A DNA stretch of 38,297 nt, taken from assembly GCA_018780435.1 (NCBI GenBank), contig JADMJS010000487.1, positions 1 through 38,297 on the forward strand. Reading direction: 5' to 3'. Below are positions 32,848 to 38,297 of this stretch, piece after piece. The notes beneath the pieces were generated by a model, which did not search any database, was not told where the DNA came from, and saw only the letters and a list, made by a program, of their open reading frames with translations. Origin of the DNA: Myxococcales bacterium. GTDB taxonomy: Bacteria > Myxococcota_A > UBA9042 > GCA-2863065. The position numbers and the translations under genes are program-made. Within the stretch, counting starts at the first letter, position 1. Each line of letters starts with the position of its first letter.

Positions 32848-33516
32848 TCACGAGCGCTGGGCTGCCGCCTGCTTCTCGGTGAGTTTGCCACGACACAGCG
32901 GGAAACGAACGCAGCCGAAGAAGACGCCGCGGGGTCCCGTCACCTTTCGCATCGCTTCGCCACACGTTGGGCACGAGAGGCTGGCGTCGATCTCGATGAC
33001 GTCGTCGGCCGCCGAGCCCGAGGTCGCCTTCGGCGCGAACCCGAGGACGAGTACGCCGGGGAGCCCGCGTATGTCATCGAAATGACGGCCGAAAGCGCCA
33101 AGGCCCTGCGCCGCGAGAACCTCCGCCAGAGTGCGCCCGCCTTCGACCTCGCGCGCGAGATCGGTGCCCTCGCCCGCGAGGACGGTGGTGCCTCTGACCG
33201 AGACGGTCGCCGTCACCCGGCCGGCTTCGGCACGCTCGACAGCAATGACGTCCTCGGCGGTCCCGACGGCGTGGACGACGACGCGAAGCTCTTGAGACAG
33301 CTCGCGACCGAGCTCGTCGGGGAGCGCGTCGAAGACGTCGGTGTACAGCCAGGTCGCCGTCGGGCCCGCAGGCACGAGCGCGAGCTGGAATCCCGTGAGG
33401 GGTGGCGCCACGTCTTTAGGGAGCAGCGTCATGCCGCGGCGCTCGAAGAGAACGCGAAGTCTCGCGGCGACCAACATGGGTCGCGTGGGCACGTGAAAGC
33501 TGAGCTGGCTCTTCAT
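32848..33516 (-). CDS. Protein with topoisomerase-type C4 zinc finger
   Basis: A 222-aa cytoplasmic protein. Residues ~1-160 form a domain I cannot name. The C-terminus carries a zinc finger of the kind found at the end of bacterial topoisomerase I: CPTCGEAM (Cys182, Cys185), then FFGCVRFPLCRGK (Cys202, Cys208). Such fingers bind single-stranded DNA, so a DNA-related role is plausible. It begins 1 bp after the ApaH stop and precedes the zinc-ribbon gene by 61 bp, within one minus-strand series. Confidence 0.75.
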   Translation of the reverse strand: MKSQLSFHVPTRPMLVAARLRVLFERRGMTLLPKDVAPPLTGFQLALVPAGPTATWLYTDVFDALPDELGRELSQELRVVVHAVGTAEDVIAVERAEAGRVTATVSVRGTTVLAGEGTDLAREVEGGRTLAEVLAAQGLGAFGRHFDDIRGLPGVLVLGFAPKATSGSAADDVIEIDASLSCPTCGEAMRKVTGPRGVFFGCVRFPLCRGKLTEKQAAAQRS

Positions 33517-33517
33517 G

Positions 33518-34393
33518 TCAGTGCTCGCGAGGGTGATGGGCGTGGCCGTGCGGGTGCGCGTGGGGCGCCCCGTCAGCCGACGCGACGTAGGCGGAGACGG
33601 ACGTGAGCCGTCGGTCCTGAAGACACATGGCGGTGAGCTCCCGGCCCCAGACGCAACCCGTGTCGAGGTATTGAATCCCCGGCTCCGAATGGCTCCCGAG
33701 CGCGGACCAGTGTCCCATGACCCAGGTGACGTTCTCTCTCAGCGCATTGGAGGCATGCCACCAGGGTCGACAGCCTTGGGGGAGGGTGTCGAGCGGGCCG
33801 GTGTACGCGACGGGTTCGTTCTGGCCGTCGACGGCACGCACGCGAGTGAGGATGCCGACCCGCGCGGCCAAGCGCTCGAAGGGGTCGGCCGAGTCGAGGT
33901 GGGCCCCTCGAAGGCGGAGCACGAAGGCCGCCCAACGGTCTCCCGAGAGGATATGCGACGCCTCGGCGGCGATCTCGCGGGCCATCCCGAGTGACCACGA
34001 TGGATGTAAGCCCGCGTGCAGCATCACGTATCCGGGCCTCTCAATCAGCAAGGAGCCCCGTCGAACGAGGTCGACGAGGGCGTCGCGATCGGGCGCGGTG
34101 AGGATGTCGTCGAGTGTGTCTTTGGCCTTGCGCTCGGTCCCGGCGGCGCGGGCGAGCAGATGCAAATCGTGGTTGCCGAGCACGAACCCGACACTGCTTC
34201 GGTGGGCTTGGACGAAGCGCAGCACCGACAACGACGCAGGACCGCGGTTCACGAGATCGCCGAGCAGCCAGAGCCGATCGCGCTCGTGGTCGAAGTCCAG
34301 CGCGTGCAGGAGGCGCTGCAGCGGCTCGAAACACCCTTGCAGGTCGCCGACCGCGTAGTCGGCGCCGGGAGAGTCTGGTCCGATCTCAGCCAA
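33518..34393 (-). CDS. apaH: ApaH: symmetrical Ap4A hydrolase, with His-rich tail
   Basis: A 291-aa metallophosphatase of the ApaH family (E. coli ApaH is 280 aa). Motifs: AVGDLQGCFEPL, LLGDLVNRGPASL, LGNHDLHLLARAAG, VMLHAGLHPSW, MGHWSAL and LDTGCVWG. It splits Ap4A symmetrically into two ADP in the cytoplasm and in E. coli also removes Np4 caps from RNA. The frame continues far upstream inside the propeller gene, so the start is taken as TTG 34393, eight bases before that gene's stop is finished; no good Shine-Dalgarno is seen, fitting translational coupling. The extreme C-terminus PHAHPHGHAHHPREH is a His-rich tail not present in E. coli ApaH and may bind metal. Confidence 0.88.
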   Translation of the reverse strand: MAEIGPDSPGADYAVGDLQGCFEPLQRLLHALDFDHERDRLWLLGDLVNRGPASLSVLRFVQAHRSSVGFVLGNHDLHLLARAAGTERKAKDTLDDILTAPDRDALVDLVRRGSLLIERPGYVMLHAGLHPSWSLGMAREIAAEASHILSGDRWAAFVLRLRGAHLDSADPFERLAARVGILTRVRAVDGQNEPVAYTGPLDTLPQGCRPWWHASNALRENVTWVMGHWSALGSHSEPGIQYLDTGCVWGRELTAMCLQDRRLTSVSAYVASADGAPHAHPHGHAHHPREH

Positions 34394-35693
34394 AGCAGTA
34401 GTACCAGCCGATCCCGGAGCCGACCCAGATCTTGCCGTCCATCGCGCAGATCCCTGAGTGCGAGCGCCCACCGATGTCATGTTGCCAGAGGAGCGTGCCG
34501 GACTTCGCGTCGAGCATGCGGAAGTACTCGTCGTAACAGCCAAAGAGGACTTTGCCGTCGACGACGGCGGGCGAGGCCCAGATCGGCGCCCCGGCTCTGT
34601 AGGCCCAGAGGGTCTTCCCGGTCTTTTCGTCGAGGCAGTACATGTTGTGGTTGTTGCCGCCCACGTAGATACGGCCATCGAGGTGAGCCGCTGACGACCA
34701 GATGCCGCCATTGATGGCGGCGGTCCACAGGATCTTTCCGGTCGCCACGTCGAGGCACCGGAAGCTGTCTCGACCGGATTGAGAGCCGATGAAGAGCCGA
34801 CCGTCGTGAATCATGGGCGAGGCGTCGGTGTCGCCGCCAATCTTCGTAGCCCACAGTAATTGCTGATCTTTCAGCCGAAGCGCGCGGACGTGGCCGTCGA
34901 GGTGGCCGAAGTAGCCGACGCCGTCCTTGACGGCGATGGAGCTCTCGATGCCGCCCGAGCCGAGCTTCTCCCCGACGCCGACGCCGAAGCGCTTACGCCA
35001 GAGCTCCTTGCCGTTCTCGGGGTCGAATGCCTTCACCGACCCGTCCTCGCCGCCGACGACGAGCATGCCGTCCACGATGCGCGGCGAGCTGTCCATGTCC
35101 TTCGGGCCGCGCCACTGCCAGACGATCTCGCCCGTCGCGGCGTCGATGCAGCGAAGCACGTTGTCGATGTTCGGGACGTAGATGCGGTTCTTGTAGAGGC
35201 AGGGCGAGCCCTTGAAGGAGCGATTGGCAGCGTAGTACCAGACCAGCTTGCCGGTGGCGGCTTCGAAGCAGTGGAAGTGGCCGCCCGTCGAGCCGACGAA
35301 GACGTAGTTGCCGTACTTCAGCGTCTGGCCGGTCCAGCCGGTACCCTGCCACGTCCAGCGTTTGCCGTGCTTCAACGTCGTGAAGTCCGCCATGCGGAAC
35401 TTCCAGAGGAGCTTCGGTTTGTCGGGCAGCTTCCCAGCGCCGTAGAACGAGTGCGTCAGGTTGCCGCGGAACATGCGGAACGAGTCGTTCGTCGACTCGG
35501 AGCTCGTCTTGCCGTCCCACTTCGGGAGCTCGGCGCGCCGGTTCTTGTGCTTGTAGGGGTCGCGGGCGGGGCGACCGACGTCTTCCGCGGCGGCGTCATC
35601 GGCGCCGAGCAGCGAGAAGGCGGAGAACGCGGCGGCGCCGGTCGCGAGGAAACGACGACGCGACGAGAGCACGGAGTCGGGATTGAAGGTCAT
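34386..35693 (-). CDS. Tat-exported PQQ-type beta-propeller protein (BamB-like fold)
   Basis: A 435-aa protein. The N-terminus holds a twin-arginine signal: SRRRFLA (11-17), a hydrophobic stretch GAAAFSAFSLLG and an Ala-rich cleavage region. The remainder is made of repeated PQQ-like blades with typical pieces such as GKLVWYY, GEIVWQW, GKELWRK, QLLWATK, GKILWTA, GKTLWAY and GTLLWQH, enough for seven or eight blades. The Tat route implies folding, and maybe cofactor insertion, before export. No dehydrogenase-type catalytic residues are evident, so it is more likely a binding or scaffold propeller than a quinoprotein enzyme. Its stop overlaps the start of apaH by 8 bases. Confidence 0.85.
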   Translation of the reverse strand: MTFNPDSVLSSRRRFLATGAAAFSAFSLLGADDAAAEDVGRPARDPYKHKNRRAELPKWDGKTSSESTNDSFRMFRGNLTHSFYGAGKLPDKPKLLWKFRMADFTTLKHGKRWTWQGTGWTGQTLKYGNYVFVGSTGGHFHCFEAATGKLVWYYAANRSFKGSPCLYKNRIYVPNIDNVLRCIDAATGEIVWQWRGPKDMDSSPRIVDGMLVVGGEDGSVKAFDPENGKELWRKRFGVGVGEKLGSGGIESSIAVKDGVGYFGHLDGHVRALRLKDQQLLWATKIGGDTDASPMIHDGRLFIGSQSGRDSFRCLDVATGKILWTAAINGGIWSSAAHLDGRIYVGGNNHNMYCLDEKTGKTLWAYRAGAPIWASPAVVDGKVLFGCYDEYFRMLDAKSGTLLWQHDIGGRSHSGICAMDGKIWVGSGIGWYYCFG

Positions 35694-35720
35694 GAGGAGC
35701 TCGGTGGCCTTGGTGGCGGC

Positions 35721-37289
35721 TCAGGTGGGATCGACGGGCGTCGTCGGGAAGTCGGCGTCGCCGCGGGCGGCCCCTTCGAGGGCTACCATGAGGGCGAGCA
35801 CGACGTCGTCTTGATTCGGCAGCCCGGCGATCTGAACACCGACCGGCAGGCCGGCGCTTCCCGCGTCCACGATGACGGCCTTCTTCTCGATTCGGTCGGT
35901 TGGCCGGCCGCTCGTCTCGCGGCGCACCTCGTCCGGACGGACGCGCGTGATGGGCACGGTCCCCGCCGGAAAGTTCAAGAAGTTGAAGTACATCGAGTAG
36001 CTACCGGCGGCGACGAAGTCGGCCGAATCGCCGTGCGACATGGGCGGGGTGGCGTGTACGGGTCCGAGCAGCGCTGACACGCCGGCGGCCTTCATGGCGT
36101 CGAAGACCTCGAGCCTAAGTGCGCTGCGACGGCCCGTAAGCTGCCAATAGACGTCGACGGGCTTCTCGCGGAGCACGCGGATGAGGCGGGCGATCCGGCC
36201 TTCGCCCTTACGCTCAAGGAGGGCCGCGACCGCGGGCCGGAGCGCGTTTGGGATCTTGATGGCCTTCAGCAGCTCTCGAAGCTCCGGCGTGATCGGGTCG
36301 TCGCCGACGCGCCCCTTGGCCGTGCGTCCGCCGTCGCTCGACAGGGCTCCGTAGTAGAGCTCCATGAGCTCACTGGCCCGCGGCGGCGTGAAGGGGACGA
36401 CCTCGACGCCGAGCGAGCTGAGGAGCGCCGCTGAACGTTCGACGGCGCGGCGGACGGCCGCAGACGGCGAGACGAAGCCGTCGTCGAGGATGAGGCCGAC
36501 GCGCATTCCCCTTAGCGGAACGCTATCCGGGGCGCGCGTCGCGATCGCCAAGCCGGCGGGATCGAGCGCGCAGTGCTTCGGGCTGTCGATGGCGGTGAAG
36601 AGGTAGGCGACGTCGGCGGCGGTGCGCGCCATGGGGCCGCACTGCCCGCGGATGACCTCTTGGCCGACGAGGGCGGTGTACGAGCGCACGTTGGACCAAC
36701 GGTCGTTCGTGGGCTTGAGGCCCGCGATGCCGGTATAGGCCGCCGGGACTCGAATGGAGCCACCGAGGTCGGTCCCGACGCCCCACGGTGAGCTGCCCGC
36801 GGCGATGGCGGCCGACTCCCCACCGCTCGAGCCGCCCGGGCTCTTCGTGCGGTTCCAGGGGTTCACGGTGCGGCCCCAAATCGGATTGTTGCTCTCGTGG
36901 GAGAGCAGCAGCATCGGCACGTTGGTCTTGCCGAGGACGATGGCGCCTTCGCGCTTCAGGAGCTCGACCGTGACGGCGTCGCGCGGTTCGAGGATGGCTT
37001 TGCGGCTCGCGATCCCGAGGGTCGAGGGCGTGCCGGTGATGGCCATCGACTCCTTGATGGTGATGGGGAGCCCGTGCAGCGCCCCGAGCGACTCGCCGCG
37101 CGCGCGCGCGGCGTCGGCTTTCTCGGCCTCCTTCCGAGCGGCGGCGTCGAAGCGGTCGACGAAAGCGTTGACGATGGGCTCGACGGCCTCGCGGCGGCGG
37201 ATGAGCGCGTCGACGATCTCGACGGACGACAGCTCGCGGCGATCGAGAGCGGCCTTGAGCTCCAATGCGGTCAGGCGGTGGATGGTCAA
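35721..37289 (-). CDS. Amidase-signature family hydrolase
   Basis: A 522-aa amidase-signature enzyme. The Ser-cisSer-Lys triad is complete: Lys79 in PITIKES, cis-Ser154 in SPGGSSGG and nucleophile Ser178 in GTDLGGSIRVPA (numbered from TTG 37289). The start is a choice: GTG 37295 sits right on GAGGA with no spacing, while TTG 37289 has GAGGAG five bases upstream and opens with the same domain (TIHRLTALELKAAL). The C-terminal part (YSMYFNFLNFPAGTVPI, GLPVGVQIAG) is typical of fatty-acid-amide-hydrolase-like and general amidases rather than GatA, whose operon partners gatB/gatC are absent. It hydrolyses an unknown amide, probably in the cytoplasm, as no signal peptide is seen. Confidence 0.9.
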   Translation of the reverse strand: MTIHRLTALELKAALDRRELSSVEIVDALIRRREAVEPIVNAFVDRFDAAARKEAEKADAARARGESLGALHGLPITIKESMAITGTPSTLGIASRKAILEPRDAVTVELLKREGAIVLGKTNVPMLLLSHESNNPIWGRTVNPWNRTKSPGGSSGGESAAIAAGSSPWGVGTDLGGSIRVPAAYTGIAGLKPTNDRWSNVRSYTALVGQEVIRGQCGPMARTAADVAYLFTAIDSPKHCALDPAGLAIATRAPDSVPLRGMRVGLILDDGFVSPSAAVRRAVERSAALLSSLGVEVVPFTPPRASELMELYYGALSSDGGRTAKGRVGDDPITPELRELLKAIKIPNALRPAVAALLERKGEGRIARLIRVLREKPVDVYWQLTGRRSALRLEVFDAMKAAGVSALLGPVHATPPMSHGDSADFVAAGSYSMYFNFLNFPAGTVPITRVRPDEVRRETSGRPTDRIEKKAVIVDAGSAGLPVGVQIAGLPNQDDVVLALMVALEGAARGDADFPTTPVDPT

Positions 37290-37400
37290 GGGCACTCCTC
37301 GTGGGGTCGGCGGCGCGTCAAGGTCGAGCGACGGACGCCCGAACGGCGCGAGATCATGTCACCGTTGCACCCCCACGGCAATGCGATAGCCTCGCTCCCC

Positions 37401-38243
37401 ATGAGCCTCTCCTTCATCTCGGCCGGCACGCTCGACGTCCCCGTGTTCGCCTTCGGCATGGACGTCCCCGATCGCACCGGCCTCGCCCGCTTCGTCCCGG
37501 CGCCGCTCGTCATGACGGCCATCCCGATGACCATCGGCGTGCTGCGCCGCGCGAACGGCGAGGTCGTCATCATCGACGCCGGCCTCTCCCGCGCCGAGAT
37601 CGCCGGGCCGATCCGGGAGCTGGGTCTGCAGGGACTCACGATGGCCGTCCGCGGCGGCCCGGGCGTCAGCGCCGTCGAGCAATTGAAGGCGCGCGGCATC
37701 GCCCCGGAGGACGTCACGACCATCGTCGCGACCCATCTCCACCTCGACCACATCGGCGGCTACCGCGACTTCCCCCGCGCCTCCGTCGTCGCGCCGGCCG
37801 CGGAGTTCGCAGCGGCGCGCCGCCTCGGGACCCGCGCTGGGTACGTCCACGTGAAGGAGATCCTGGCTAGCGGGCGCTCGCGCCCGGTCCTGCTCGACCG
37901 TGAACCCAAACACGGCTTCCCGGGCTGGCTCGACGTCTTCGGTGACGGCGAGATCGTCCTGCTCGACGCCCGAGGCCACACGGCCGGCAGCGTGGCGGTC
38001 TTGCTCACGGACCGAGCGTCCGGTCGATCGGTCCTGCACGCCGGCGATGCCGCCTACCAACCCCACGAGTATCTGTCCGGGAAGCCGTCCTTCTTTGCCC
38101 GTCTCACGCGCTTCCGCGAAGACTGGCTCAAGCAGACGTGGGGACATCTCCGCAACTTCAGGAGCGCTTTTCCCGAGACACCAGTCCTCCTGTCGCACGA
38201 TCCGCGGGCCTCTCACGACCTCTGCACGGCGTTCCGCCTGTAG
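37401..38243 (+). CDS. Metallo-beta-lactamase-fold hydrolase (lactonase-like)
   Basis: A 280-aa MBL-fold protein. ATG 37401 is used; ATG 37356 in the same frame would add 15 residues with no family match. The zinc-binding motif HLHLDH (112-117, HxHxDH) is followed by the later ligands in ARGHTAGS, LHAGDAAY and LLSHDPR, the set expected for a two-metal site. Conserved flanking text (EVVIIDAGLS, TTIVATHLHLDHIGG) is like N-acyl-homoserine-lactone lactonases and related hydrolases, but sequence alone cannot fix the substrate. No signal peptide. It is divergent from the amidase gene across ~110 bp. The last 54 bp of the window hold nothing recognisable. Confidence 0.87.
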   Translation: MSLSFISAGTLDVPVFAFGMDVPDRTGLARFVPAPLVMTAIPMTIGVLRRANGEVVIIDAGLSRAEIAGPIRELGLQGLTMAVRGGPGVSAVEQLKARGIAPEDVTTIVATHLHLDHIGGYRDFPRASVVAPAAEFAAARRLGTRAGYVHVKEILASGRSRPVLLDREPKHGFPGWLDVFGDGEIVLLDARGHTAGSVAVLLTDRASGRSVLHAGDAAYQPHEYLSGKPSFFARLTRFREDWLKQTWGHLRNFRSAFPETPVLLSHDPRASHDLCTAFRL

Positions 38244-38297
38244 CCCCAAATCGTCGGCGTCCGGTGCGCGAAATCGCTTCGCCTCGCGCGTCCAGGG

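Noticed and set aside
34394..34711. N-terminal extension of ApaH
   Set aside because: The segment is antisense-like Ser/Thr/Arg noise in a second frame of the propeller gene; ApaH homology starts only at AVGDLQGC.
35721..37295. Amidase as GatA of the Glu-tRNA amidotransferase
   Set aside because: No gatB or gatC nearby, and the C-terminal region looks like general or fatty-acid-amide-type amidases.

Overview
The window is about 38 kb of GC-rich, densely coding bacterial chromosome. No rRNA, complete tRNA, insertion sequence, phage gene or CRISPR array was seen. Several features point to Myxococcota or a close deltaproteobacterial relative: exported proteins ending in a Cys/Gly segment, a membrane helix and a basic tail (MYXO-CTERM-like), DUF2330 proteins, a VWA lipoprotein with acidic Pro-rich repeats, a PilZ/PilT pair, low-complexity Asp/Ala/Gly lipoproteins and a TRAP transporter with a TatT subunit. 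The phylum call is an inference from protein families.

Region 1 (1-11400) is almost all minus strand. In transcription order it holds a low-complexity lipoprotein with an exact 27-bp repeat array, an McrB-type AAA+ ATPase overlapping a DUF2357 protein that lacks the expected nuclease half, three tandem DUF2330 surface proteins, a small unknown protein, a VWA lipoprotein, a PilZ protein and a PilT ATPase cut by the window edge.

Region 2 (11663-20215) is plus strand. It opens with a very tight four-gene run: a Ddl-like ATP-grasp ligase, a P1/DmpA-family peptidase, a membrane-anchored protein with a cysteine-free thioredoxin-like end, and a membrane-anchored metalloprotease with an HExxHxxGxxD motif. 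After a 365-bp intergenic region come a YwqK/MORN-like lipoprotein, a B12-binding radical SAM enzyme followed 24 bp later by a second ATP-grasp enzyme, and a small rhomboid protease.

Region 3 (20231-27229) is minus strand. It is a TRAP transporter operon of the TatT-associated (TPAT) kind: a candidate 51-codon leader ORF with an ideal Shine-Dalgarno and a TGATG junction, tatT, dctP, dctQ and dctM, then a TPR gene with no ordinary start codon and an esterase lipoprotein. Upstream, 27230-28014 has no confident gene. It carries a 7-bp dyad and a sigma54-like -24/-12 element facing the other way.

Region 4 (28015-38243) has a plus-strand group (PEGA-domain membrane protein, YhbY, a 51-aa membrane protein, a UbiB-type kinase), then minus-strand housekeeping genes (CinA/MoCF-domain protein, two zinc-ribbon proteins, ApaH, a Tat-exported PQQ-type beta-propeller protein, an amidase) and a plus-strand metallo-beta-lactamase-fold hydrolase.

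The best candidates for something undescribed are the four-gene ligase/peptidase operon, the nuclease-less McrB-DUF2357 pair and the control region of the TatT-TRAP operon.
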